The translations under genes and the position numbers were made by a program. From Candidatus Taylorbacteria bacterium RIFCSPLOWO2_01_FULL_45_15b (lineage in GTDB: Bacteria; Patescibacteriota; Minisyncoccia; Phycocordibacterales; 01-FULL-45-15b), in the NCBI GenBank assembly GCA_001822655.1, contig MHRX01000056.1, forward strand, positions 1 to 15,766: a DNA stretch of 15,766 nt. Direction: 5' to 3'. Of this stretch, positions 1 through 5,109 are shown piece by piece (the first letter of the stretch is position 1; every line of letters starts with the position of its first letter). The notes beneath the pieces were generated by a model. The model ran no database searches. It was not told the DNA's origin and was given only the letters and a program-made list of their open reading frames with translations.

Positions 1-57
1 TAAAATGTGAGAAAATGCGAGTACATCAATTAACGCGATCTTGGTACCATCTATTTA

Positions 58-720
58 TTATCTAATGCGTTTTTTCCTTGAAAGATAGATACTCGAGTCA
101 GAATAATACATTTTTTGAACTAAGATTTTGGCATTGTTTTTGGCAAAACGTAACTGATAATAAGGATTCCTCCCATCTTTTTTCTTATTTACCGAGATTT
201 TTCCATCGCAGTTAGATAATTCCTCTATTTTTTTCTTTAGCCATTTCACAAATAAGGAACTTGCTGATGTAAAAGAAAGATAGAACATAAAACTAGATCT
301 CCACCTAGGATCCCAATATGAGTAAGAACATCCATCCCCGTCAAATAGCCCCCGAAGAAAATCAAAAAAATACTGATTCGGAAGCTTAACTTCATTAATT
401 GTTCGTGATTTTGCCGGAGTTAGTCCGACGCTTTCCAGAAAATGATAAAAAATTACATTCTTAAATTGCACTCGGTACGCCGGATTTTTTATTCCGGAAA
501 ATTTGCTCGTTATTTTTGTCGAAATACCGAGGCATTTTTTATAATTATTCAGTTGCTCAATATCTATCGATGTAAGATCAATAAGATGTTGCGCCCTCGT
601 TAAACAACCATCAGAAGCGAGGAGGCCTACCGCATACGCCAAATTCGGGGACCATGTCTCATCAATAATTCGCTTTGGTTTCGGGCCCCTATTGGATTTC
701 TGAATAGCAAAATGACTCAC
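58..720 (-). CDS. LAGLIDADG homing endonuclease-like protein
   Basis: A 220-aa protein with two LAGLIDADG-type motifs: AVGLLASDG near residues 30-38 and LRGLFDGDG near 122-130. Each ends in the acidic residue that binds the catalytic metal in this family. Two motifs in one chain suggest a monomeric, pseudo-dimeric DNA-cleaving enzyme. The C-terminal part is Lys/Arg/Tyr rich, as expected for DNA contact. The start is GTG; a TATAAT box ends six bases upstream, so the mRNA would be leaderless. No intron or intein host gene is visible on either side, so it appears free-standing, although only 57 bases are seen downstream. It could also act as a regulator, as some WhiA-like LAGLIDADG proteins do. 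The family call is firm; function as a mobile endonuclease is inferred. Confidence 0.82.
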   Translation of the reverse strand: MSHFAIQKSNRGPKPKRIIDETWSPNLAYAVGLLASDGCLTRAQHLIDLTSIDIEQLNNYKKCLGISTKITSKFSGIKNPAYRVQFKNVIFYHFLESVGLTPAKSRTINEVKLPNQYFFDFLRGLFDGDGCSYSYWDPRWRSSFMFYLSFTSASSLFVKWLKKKIEELSNCDGKISVNKKKDGRNPYYQLRFAKNNAKILVQKMYYSDSSIYLSRKKRIR

Positions 721-726
721 TCATCA

Positions 727-732
727 ATTATA
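727..732 (-). promoter_or_regulatory. -10 box (TATAAT) of the LAGLIDADG gene
   Basis: Perfect TATAAT on the minus strand with six bases between it and the GTG start at 720. The usual start site, seven bases after the box, is the first base of the start codon. No good -35 is seen at 16-18 bp; the region contains the palindrome AACAATTGTT (741-750). Confidence 0.5.
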
Positions 733-791
733 AATTAGTGAACAATTGTTTACCACTTATTTATCCACACTCCCAAACACCACCCTCAACT

Positions 792-827
792 CAACATCCT
801 TAAACACTCCAGTATTTAAGGATGTTG
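792..827. repeat. 13-bp perfect inverted repeat with 10-nt loop
   Basis: Arms CAACATCCTTAAA (792-804) and TTTAAGGATGTTG (815-827) pair perfectly. It lies between the rplS terminator and the promoter of the LAGLIDADG gene. There is no T-run, so it is not a normal intrinsic terminator. It could be a binding site or a read-through RNA hairpin. Confidence 0.7.
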
Positions 828-863
828 GTGCGTATAAAGCGACGACGGCGCAAGATTGTGTCG

Positions 864-889
864 AGAAAAAAAGAGCTCCCGCTCTTTTT
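864..889 (-). terminator. intrinsic terminator after rplS
   Basis: On the minus strand the hairpin AAAGAGC-GGGA-GCTCTTT is followed by a T-run and begins next to the rplS stop codon. The A/T flanks are symmetric, so it could also work on the plus strand. Confidence 0.85.
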
Positions 890-1318
890 TTATTTCGTTT
901 CGGTTGGTTTTTTTGCTTCCGGTGCCGGAGTCTCTTTCGCAACTTCCGGCTCGTCTTTCATTTTACGGATATTTCGCATTTCTCGACTGATGTCTTTCGC
1001 GGCTTTGCGTCGGATGTGATAGAGCTTCGACTGACGCACTTTCGATCTTTTTAAAATATCTATTTTGTCGATAAGCGGTGAAAAGACAGGGAAAATCCTC
1101 TCTACTCCTACTCCGCTTGCAATGCGGCGTACGGTAAACGTACCGCCCATTTCGTTGCCGTGCTTTCTCGCAAGCACAAGACCCTCAAAGGCCTGGAGAC
1201 GAGTCTTATCTTTTTCCTTAATTTTTTGCCAAACCTTGATAGTGTCGCCCGCGCGGATATCAAGTTTCTTGCGCGCGTCCATATCAACCGGCGTTAGTTT
1301 TATTGTTCCTAGATTCAT
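890..1318 (-). CDS. rplS: 50S ribosomal protein L19
   Basis: A 142-aa protein with the L19 fold signature: DIRAGDTIKVWQKI, an FEGLVLARK segment, FTVRRIASGVGVERIFP, and the end of the core at KVRQSKLYHIR. L19 sits at the 30S-50S interface of the ribosome. The core is about 115 residues as usual; the rest is a charged Glu/Pro/Lys-rich tail, ending PTETK. I chose the ATG at 1318 because the longer frame upstream runs into the rluD-like gene and has no L19 similarity. The start lies 16 nt after the stop of that gene, without a Shine-Dalgarno site. It is the last gene of the acyP-rluD-rplS operon and is closed by a strong terminator. Confidence 0.96.
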   Translation of the reverse strand: MNLGTIKLTPVDMDARKKLDIRAGDTIKVWQKIKEKDKTRLQAFEGLVLARKHGNEMGGTFTVRRIASGVGVERIFPVFSPLIDKIDILKRSKVRQSKLYHIRRKAAKDISREMRNIRKMKDEPEVAKETPAPEAKKPTETK

Positions 1319-1334
1319 AAGCCGAAGTACTGTA

Positions 1335-2069
1335 TCACAATGATTTAAGGCGGGCAACAGCTGTGGCAAAATCCATGGGGTACGGGGCAACGATTTCCAT
1401 TCGACCTCCATTCCGCATGGCAAATTCAATCGAATAGCTATGAAGCCCGAGCCTGTCGAGTCCTAAAGCCAGAGGGCGATTTGGCGCGTACAAGGGATCG
1501 TTAATGATCGGATAATTGATTGCTTTGAAATGAACCCGAAGCTGATGCGTCCGGCCGGTCTTCGGCTCTGCTTCTACTAGAGAAAACCCGCCATTCGCAA
1601 AAAGCTTATGGTATTTTGTGATCGCATCTCGCGCCGCTCCGCGCGCTCCACGTTGTGCGGACCAGAGCCTGAAGTCTCTACGAGACTTGGCGATCGCTCT
1701 ATCAATCGCCCCTCTGACATACTTTATCTCCCCATAGAGAAGCGCGTGATATTTTTTTACAATTGTCCGATCTTGAAACTGTTTTTTAAAAAAAGAGAAC
1801 GCATCGCTATTTTTTACCGCAATAATCGCCCCTGATGTGTCTCGGTCGAGCCTGTGCACGATCCCCGGCCGGAGAATAAGCTCTCCCGTTGAAAGCCGCT
1901 CAGGTTCCCCCACATCCTTCATCGAAGGATAGTGCTTAAGAAGCCACTCTGTTAGACTCGCTTCTTCTGTCTTGCCGTCCAGATGCACGACAAGTCCCGC
2001 AGGTTTGTGAATGACAACAACATCATCGTCTTCATAAAGAAGTACGGGCTCTTTATTTTCATTTTTCAT
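1335..2069 (-). CDS. RluA/RluD-family RNA pseudouridine synthase
   Basis: A 244-aa pseudouridine synthase. The catalytic motif HRLDRDTSG is at residues 72-80, with the nucleophilic Asp at 75. VVIHKPAGLVVH (18-29) and GRTHQLRVH (about residue 172) are the other family signatures. The family isomerises uridine to pseudouridine in rRNA or tRNA. There is no N-terminal S4 RNA-binding domain, so the protein is shorter than classical RluD (over 300 aa) and nearer the RluA type; its exact target cannot be told. The ATG lies one base after the acyP stop, so translation is probably coupled. The stop is TGA. Confidence 0.92.
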   Translation of the reverse strand: MKNENKEPVLLYEDDDVVVIHKPAGLVVHLDGKTEEASLTEWLLKHYPSMKDVGEPERLSTGELILRPGIVHRLDRDTSGAIIAVKNSDAFSFFKKQFQDRTIVKKYHALLYGEIKYVRGAIDRAIAKSRRDFRLWSAQRGARGAARDAITKYHKLFANGGFSLVEAEPKTGRTHQLRVHFKAINYPIINDPLYAPNRPLALGLDRLGLHSYSIEFAMRNGGRMEIVAPYPMDFATAVARLKSL

Positions 2070-2070
2070 A

Positions 2071-2349
2071 TCAATAGAGTACGAAGTCAGTAACCCGGCC
2101 GTGCATTTTTCTCAGCATAACTTTAACCTCGTCGACTGCCGCTGAGGAAGGACCTGCGCGCAACACTTTTACATATCGCTCGAGAAGAAGGTCAGGTGCC
2201 TGAGCCACAACTCGTACTGAGCCGTCAGGCTTATTCTGAGCAAAACCAGTAACCCCGAGGGCAAGAGCCTGTGAGCGAGCATACTCACGATACCCCACCG
2301 CCTGGACCTTTCCCTTTACGACACACTCAATTTCGATGATTTCTTCCAT
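2071..2349 (-). CDS. acyP: acylphosphatase
   Basis: A 92-aa protein, the normal length for the family. It has the acylphosphatase signature GKVQAVGYREYA with the phosphate-binding Arg at residue 21, and the catalytic Asn at 39 in FAQNKPDGSV. It hydrolyses acyl phosphates such as acetyl or carbamoyl phosphate in the cytosol. It is first in the operon, with one base before the rluD-like start. A likely promoter (TTGCGG, 17 bp, TAGATT) ends eight bases before the ATG, so the leader is almost absent. In family terms the second conserved Gly of VQGVGYR is Ala here, a tolerated change. Confidence 0.95.
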   Translation of the reverse strand: MEEIIEIECVVKGKVQAVGYREYARSQALALGVTGFAQNKPDGSVRVVAQAPDLLLERYVKVLRAGPSSAAVDEVKVMLRKMHGRVTDFVLY

Positions 2350-2357
2350 GAAGATGT

Positions 2358-2386
2358 AATCTAATCGATCAAACCAACTACCGCAA
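2358..2386 (-). promoter_or_regulatory. promoter of acyP-rluD-rplS
   Basis: Minus strand: TTGCGG (2386-2381), 17-bp spacer, TAGATT (2363-2358), then eight bases to the acyP ATG. Both boxes match 4 of 6 consensus bases. Transcription would start one or two bases before the ATG. Confidence 0.45.
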
Positions 2387-2430
2387 TAGTTCGTATTTAA
2401 ATTATATAGCTTACTTAGTAAATAGAAATA

Positions 2431-2480
2431 GAGGCCGCTCCCAAGGATATGGAGCGGCCTCAGAGCGCGGACGAGCCGCG
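2431..2480. other. two adjacent strong hairpins in the acyP/tRNA-Val intergenic region
   Basis: GAGGCCGCTC (2431-2440) pairs perfectly with GAGCGGCCTC (2452-2461). CGCGG (2466-2470) pairs with CCGCG (2476-2480). No T-run follows on either strand. The remainder of 2481-2560 shows nothing I recognise. A small structured RNA or a terminator-like element is possible; no known RNA family was recognised. Confidence 0.4.
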
Positions 2481-2560
2481 TCGATGTTGCGAGGAAATAC
2501 TTATAGATCCAGGGAAAGGAATAGCAGATTTTCTTTTTTGGTCAAGCCATAAAAAAACGC

Positions 2561-2588
2561 TTGATAAAAGAGATATTTTCGATACTAT
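2561..2588 (+). promoter_or_regulatory. promoter reading into tRNA-Val
   Basis: TTGATA (2561-2566), 16-bp spacer, TACTAT (2583-2588). The predicted start is near 2594-2596, which is the first base of a row of hairpins, 80 nt before the tRNA. Confidence 0.5.
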
Positions 2589-2593
2589 TGAGA

Positions 2594-2653
2594 CCTCGGG
2601 CGATTAGCCCGAGGCCCAACGTAGAAGTTGGAGAGCCGACCAAAGCGTAGGCT
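2594..2653 (+). ncRNA. structured leader (three hairpins) upstream of tRNA-Val
   Basis: Three hairpins follow directly. CCTCGGGC (2594-2601) pairs with GCCCGAGG (2607-2614), loop GATTA. CCAAC (2616-2620) pairs with GTTGG (2627-2631). AGCC (2634-2637) pairs with GGCT (2650-2653). They begin where the promoter predicts transcription to start and end 20 nt before the tRNA. This could be a 5' leader removed by RNase P or a small RNA. I do not recognise a named family. Confidence 0.35.
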
Positions 2654-2673
2654 AGTGGATAAAAAATAAATAT

Positions 2674-2746
2674 GCGCCCTTAGCTCAGTTGGTAGAGCAG
2701 CGAGTTTACACCTCGAAGGTCGGGAGTTCAAATCTCTCAGGGCGCA
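2674..2746 (+). tRNA. tRNA-Val (anticodon TAC)
   Basis: A 73-nt cloverleaf. The acceptor GCGCCCT/AGGGCGC has discriminator A73; the D stem is GCTC/GAGC; the T stem is GGGAG/CTCTC with loop TTCAAAT. The anticodon loop TTTACAC gives TAC, reading GTA. The base pair at the top of the anticodon stem is a G27-A43 mismatch. CCA is not encoded. Its last 18 bases plus the next three are repeated exactly at 2904-2924, and its T-arm/acceptor region is copied inverted at 2784-2811. Confidence 0.93.
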
Positions 2747-2905
2747 CAAAATCATAACGACAAAGCAGAGCTTTGGAGTTTTTTGATTTTGTGCGTCATG
2801 AGAGATTTGAAGGACGGAGGCCGCGAAGCCACTTTCAGCAGAAAGTGAGGCCGAGTCTGGGTCGAGAAATTTTTCGAGTGGCGACGAGAAAAATATTCGT
2901 GACCA
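2747..2905 (+). repeat. tRNA-anchored repeat unit 1 (after tRNA-Val)
   Basis: About 160 bp with no convincing ORF. It starts inside a long inverted repeat: 2727-2754 (tRNA T-arm and 3' end) against 2784-2811, 24 of 28 pairs. Inside is the hairpin CAAAGC-AGA-GCTTTG (2761-2775) followed by a T-run to 2783, a probable terminator for the tRNA. Next come a hairpin CACTTTC/GAAAGTG near 2830-2847 and an imperfect stem made of GAGAAATTTTTCGAG and CGAGAAAAATATTC. It ends in TGACCA (2900-2905), as do the other units. Confidence 0.7.
2761..2783 (+). terminator. terminator of tRNA-Val
   Basis: Stem CAAAGC/GCTTTG with loop AGA, followed within three bases by six T. It is the inner hairpin of repeat unit 1. 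Confidence 0.6.
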
Positions 2906-3090
2906 AATCTCTCAGGGCGCACAAGACGAAACAAATCTCGACTGCTCGAGATTTTTTCGTACTTGTGCGAGCCGGAGCGATGCCGAACCAGCAGGCGAGG
3001 CCGCGAGGCAGGGTCATGAAATTTTGCGAGTGAGCTAGTCCAAGCGTTCGCTCGAACGCTCTAGGACGACGAGCAAAATATTCCTGACCA
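2906..3090 (+). repeat. tRNA-anchored repeat unit 2
   Basis: Its left end overlaps a 21-bp exact copy (2904-2924) of the tRNA-Val 3' end (2729-2749). It continues with CGCACAAG, a terminator-like hairpin ATCTCGA-CTGC-TCGAGAT plus T-run, then CTTGTGCG, the complement of the tRNA-end motif. It contains GGAGCGATG. Near its end is an imperfect stem, GTCATGAAATTTTGC against GCAAAATATTCCTGAC, closing on TGACCA (3085-3090). Confidence 0.7.
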
Positions 3091-3224
3091 CAAAAGACAA
3101 TCTCGACTGCTCGAGACGGAGCGATGTGAGCGCAGTAGCGCGAGCCGCGAGTCGGGCGATTAGTAAATCGTGCCGTGAGGTAAGCGAAATTTTCGAGCGG
3201 TGGCAAGAAAATTATCTGTGACCA
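3091..3224 (+). repeat. tRNA-anchored repeat unit 3
   Basis: It starts with a shortened hairpin TCTCGA-CTGC-TCGAGA without T-run. Positions 3114-3191 match the inverse of 4075-4152 with one difference in 78. It carries the small hairpin CGATT-AGTA-AATCG (3157-3170) and ends in an AAATTTTC/GAAAATT stem closing on TGACCA (3219-3224). Confidence 0.72.
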
Positions 3225-3398
3225 CACCAACAAAGCGCGACGGCACAATTTCGAGGTGTCCTAGTCCATTGGAAGTAAGAAATTCCACTTCAGTAAGGGA
3301 CTTTAGGACCTTGAATCTATTTTCGAGAAGCGTCGCTTTGAGAAAATACGAAAGGTTTACTGAAGCTGTGGGCTTCAAGTCCTTTGTTACCCAACAAC
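3225..3398. other. non-coding stretch with several inverted repeats
   Basis: No gene is convincing here. Inverted repeats include CACTTCAGTAA near 3287-3298 against TTTACTGAAG near 3356-3365, GGACCTTGAA (about 3308-3317) against TTCAAGTCC (about 3374-3382), and TGGAA/TTCCA near 3270-3287. The pairings compete, as in a folded RNA that can switch, and a terminator hairpin follows on the plus strand. It may be an unrecognised small RNA or decayed repeat DNA. Confidence 0.3.
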
Positions 3399-3428
3399 AA
3401 AAAACAGCTCTCTCGGGCTGTTTTTTTC
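3399..3428 (-). terminator. bidirectional intrinsic terminator
   Basis: CAGCTC-TCTC-GGGCTG stem flanked by an A-run on the left and a T-run on the right. It lies just downstream of the DUF378 gene (minus) and would also stop plus-strand transcription from 3225-3398. Confidence 0.8.
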
Positions 3429-3448
3429 TTAATCTCTTATTCTCATCA

Positions 3449-3694
3449 TTACATCGTTCCGCCTGTCGCCGGCATATCCGCACCCATTTTGGAACCGCAC
3501 ATTTTACAGCTTTTCTTATGCGTAACAATCTCTACAACGGCGGATATTCCTACGAGAATATAGATAATTTTGGAAATCCCCGCATCCATCCCACCAAAAA
3601 TCTGGCCTATATCCCAATTAAATAGAGCAAGTACTAGCCAATTCAAACCCCCAATAATAAGGAGTATCCACGTAACCATGTGTAATTTTTTCAT
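3449..3694 (-). CDS. DUF378 family small membrane protein
   Basis: An 81-aa protein resembling DUF378 (YuzA-like) proteins. MKKLHMVTWILLIIGGLNWL forms the first membrane segment with the family GGLNWL motif. A second segment is at IIYILVGISAVVEIV. The short tail has a CKMC pair (CxxC) and ends in Gly/Met-rich sequence. Its molecular role is unknown. I chose the ATG at 3694; a TTG start four codons earlier is possible. It sits alone on the minus strand between repeat clusters and is flanked by a 78-bp inverted repeat (3114-3191 and 4075-4152). A terminator follows. Confidence 0.85.
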   Translation of the reverse strand: MKKLHMVTWILLIIGGLNWLVLALFNWDIGQIFGGMDAGISKIIYILVGISAVVEIVTHKKSCKMCGSKMGADMPATGGTM

Positions 3695-3706
3695 GCCATT
3701 TAGCAA

Positions 3707-3985
3707 AATTATGTGATTAGTAAATCATACCGTGAGGTACGCGCGCTCGATTTTGTCGAATGATTCACCAGAATCATCCTTGGGGCTCGTGTCGTGTTCC
3801 GTCCTTTGAAACACGACCTAAAGCGCGACCGTCTTCGTATTAATTTATAATTCTAATCACGTCGTACCAATGTCCATTGGAGGACGACGTCTTCTGCCTT
3901 TAAATAATATTAATAATTGACCCCGACAGTATTGTACCCCAACCATCGGAAACTGCATTAGAGTTATCCTCCGTGCCCAACTGAA
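3707..3985. other. non-coding stretch with a repeat fragment and two hairpins
   Basis: No gene seen. 3714-3740 is a fragment of the tRNA-anchored repeat, TGATTAGTAAATCA then ACCGTGAGGTA, where the closing pair of the small hairpin is T-A instead of C-G. GTCGTGTT (3791-3798) pairs with AACACGAC (3810-3817). ACGTCGT (3859-3865) and CCAATG pair with CATTGG and ACGACGT (3884-3890). Confidence 0.55.
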
Positions 3986-4040
3986 CATGCCTGCGGCCGG
4001 CACAGGTACGAAAAAATCTCGCGCAGGCGAGATGCTCATG
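3986..4040 (-). repeat. partial tRNA-anchored repeat unit (second copy downstream of tRNA-Arg TCT)
   Basis: On the minus strand it follows the TGACCACA end of the full unit. It repeats the terminator hairpin ATCTCGC-CTGC-GCGAGAT with T-run, then GTACCTGTGCC. The 28 bases around the hairpin are identical to those at 4160-4187. The rest of the unit is missing. Confidence 0.65.
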
Positions 4041-4200
4041 TGGTCACAAATATTCTGTTTGCCGTCGCAAACAGAATTTCGCTTACCTCACGGCACGATT
4101 TACTAATCGCCCGACTCGCGGTTCGCGCTACTGCGCTCACATCGCTCCGTCTGGCACAAGTACGAAAAAATCTCGCGCAGGCGAGATTGTTTTCGTCTTG
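4041..4200 (-). repeat. tRNA-anchored repeat unit after tRNA-Arg(TCT)
   Basis: The best preserved unit. On the minus strand: GGCACAAG overlapping the tRNA end, hairpin AATCTCGC-CTGC-GCGAGATT with T-run, CTTGTGCC, GACGGAGCGATG, the small hairpin CGATT-AGTA-AATCG (4096-4109), then GCAAACAGAAT paired with its complement, ending TGTGACCACA. 4075-4152 matches the inverse of 3114-3191 at 77 of 78 positions. Confidence 0.78.
4165..4188 (-). terminator. terminator of tRNA-Arg(TCT)
   Basis: Minus-strand stem AATCTCGC/GCGAGATT with loop CTGC and a following T-run, starting 13 nt after the tRNA. It is part of the repeat unit. Confidence 0.7.
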
Positions 4201-4272
4201 TGCCCCCGGTTGGAATCGAACCAACATTGACGGCTTAGAAGTCCGCAGTTCTGTCCATTGAACTACAGGGGC
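4201..4272 (-). tRNA. tRNA-Arg (anticodon TCT)
   Basis: A 72-nt cloverleaf. The acceptor GCCCCTG/CGGGGGC contains a T-G pair and has discriminator A. The D stem is GTTC/GAAC and the T stem GTTGG/CCAAC with loop TTCGATT. The anticodon loop CTTCTAA gives TCT, reading AGA. The pair closing the anticodon loop is an A31-G39 mismatch, unusual but tolerated. No CCA is encoded. It begins 24 nt after the GIY-YIG stop codon, without a clear promoter of its own. Its first 14 bases recur at 4621-4634 and, with two changes, at 4707-4721. Confidence 0.93.
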
Positions 4273-4296
4273 TAATACTTACTACAGATATGATCT

Positions 4297-4560
4297 TTAA
4301 TACGCCATCTTAATATAGCCGTCTTCAATTATTTTCTCAATGTAATCTTTTCTTTTCATTTTTTTCAGACGTCTTTCTATCAATCGCGCGATCTGAATAT
4401 TGGGATATTCTTGTTTTAAAACCAGTTTAATATCCCGCATTCGTGAAGTCGTCTGCGTTTGTTTGTTAAGATGGGCTTTAAATCTATTTTCAACATTAAT
4501 TGTCGATCCAATATAAAATTGGTGATTTTCATCTTTCAAAATATACACATATCCTATCAT
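4297..4560 (-). CDS. GIY-YIG endonuclease domain protein
   Basis: An 87-aa protein made only of a GIY-YIG domain: GYVYILKDENHQFYIGST is the motif itself (YVY ... YIG), followed by NRFKAHL with the conserved Arg and His. It resembles the small UPF0213/YhbQ-like group. Such proteins nick DNA; the cellular role here is unknown. I prefer the ATG at 4560; a GTG four codons earlier also exists. GGAG stands 11 nt before the ATG, but it lies inside the 3' arm of the hairpin CTCCGAC/GTCGGAG, so translation may be restrained. It lies between a complete tRNA-Arg gene and two repeats that each carry a tRNA-Arg 5' end, a context that suggests a mobile element. Confidence 0.85.
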   Translation of the reverse strand: MIGYVYILKDENHQFYIGSTINVENRFKAHLNKQTQTTSRMRDIKLVLKQEYPNIQIARLIERRLKKMKRKDYIEKIIEDGYIKMAY

Positions 4561-4564
4561 TTTT

Positions 4565-4647
4565 TTATCCACTCCGACGCTTCGGTCGGAGCCCCGATCT
4601 TTGCGGCAAAGCGTCGGGGCTGAACTACAGGGGCAATGTTAAATTTA
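4565..4647 (-). repeat. direct repeat copy A with tRNA-Arg 5' end
   Basis: An 83-bp unit repeated at 4652-4733, offset 87 bp. On the minus strand it begins near GCCCCTGTAGTTCA, identical to tRNA-Arg(TCT) bases 1-14. It then departs into the hairpins CCCCGA..CTTTG-CCG-CAAAG..TCGGGG and CTCCGAC/GTCGGAG and ends in GTGGATAA. The last hairpin covers the likely ribosome binding site of the GIY-YIG gene. Confidence 0.75.
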
Positions 4648-4651
4648 CCTA

Positions 4652-4733
4652 TTATCCACTCCGACGCTCAGGTCGGAGCCCCGACTTTCACTCCAAAACG
4701 TCGGAGTTAAACTACAAGGGCTTATTAAATTTA
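4652..4733 (-). repeat. direct repeat copy B with degenerate tRNA-Arg 5' end
   Basis: Second copy of the unit at 4565-4647. Its tRNA-like start GCCCTTGTAGTTTAA differs at two positions from tRNA-Arg(TCT). The CTCCGAC/GTCGGAG hairpin and the flanking AAATTTAA are kept; the first hairpin has diverged. Confidence 0.72.
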
Positions 4734-4782
4734 TCGATTATATCAGAGTATAGAAAGTACCCTATATTGTCGACGGGCATGT

Positions 4783-5109
4783 TTATAATGACGGATCTGG
4801 TATCGAAATCGAATTAACCTTCGCATTCTCAAAAACCGCTTTTTTATCATCGTATTTTTTGGCCGCATTTACAAGCGTCTCGGCGCGTGGAATCTCAAAA
4901 TCATCTGCTGAATTCACCTGCTCTACTTTCCGAGGCGTGAGCAACCCAAGGAGAATTTTTGCGTCAAAATAAACAAACGCCACTGAAACCGCCACAAAGA
5001 CAAAAAGCATGATCTGCCAGTCGCGATATGGCACGCGAGCGCGAGCAATACTCCGTCCGGAGTGATGAAATTTTTCGTATATTTTTTTTAACGCGACTGG
5101 AGTGTTCAT
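4783..5109 (-). CDS. single-pass membrane protein at the end of the pil operon
   Basis: A 108-aa protein not recognised by sequence. A basic N-terminus (residues 1-30) precedes one membrane segment at about 32-50 (WQIMLFVFVAVSVAFVYF), then a charged outer domain ending SIPDPSL. Its ATG overlaps the TGA of pilO (ATGA), so it is translationally coupled to the pilus genes. Position and topology suggest an accessory inner-membrane part of the pilus alignment complex, perhaps in place of PilP. It has no lipobox, unlike PilP. That role is inferred from context only. Confidence 0.8.
   Translation of the reverse strand: MNTPVALKKIYEKFHHSGRSIARARVPYRDWQIMLFVFVAVSVAFVYFDAKILLGLLTPRKVEQVNSADDFEIPRAETLVNAAKKYDDKKAVFENAKVNSISIPDPSL

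Noticed and set aside
1..720. Group I intron hosting the LAGLIDADG gene
   Set aside because: No intron core or interrupted rRNA/tRNA gene could be recognised on either side; only 57 bases are visible downstream.
2500..2545. Resemblance of GGGAAAGGAATAGCAG to the SRP RNA apical loop
   Set aside because: The paired strand and the GGTC-type motif of SRP domain IV are missing, so the likeness is probably chance.
2747..3224. CRISPR array
   Set aside because: The three units are about 130-185 bp, degenerate and internally palindromic, with no short identical repeats or spacers; no cas genes are present.
2752..3625. Several overlapping ORFs of 60-141 codons on both strands
   Set aside because: They run through repeat units, hairpins and a terminator, differ between the repeat copies, and match no family I know. 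They are open frames in non-coding DNA.
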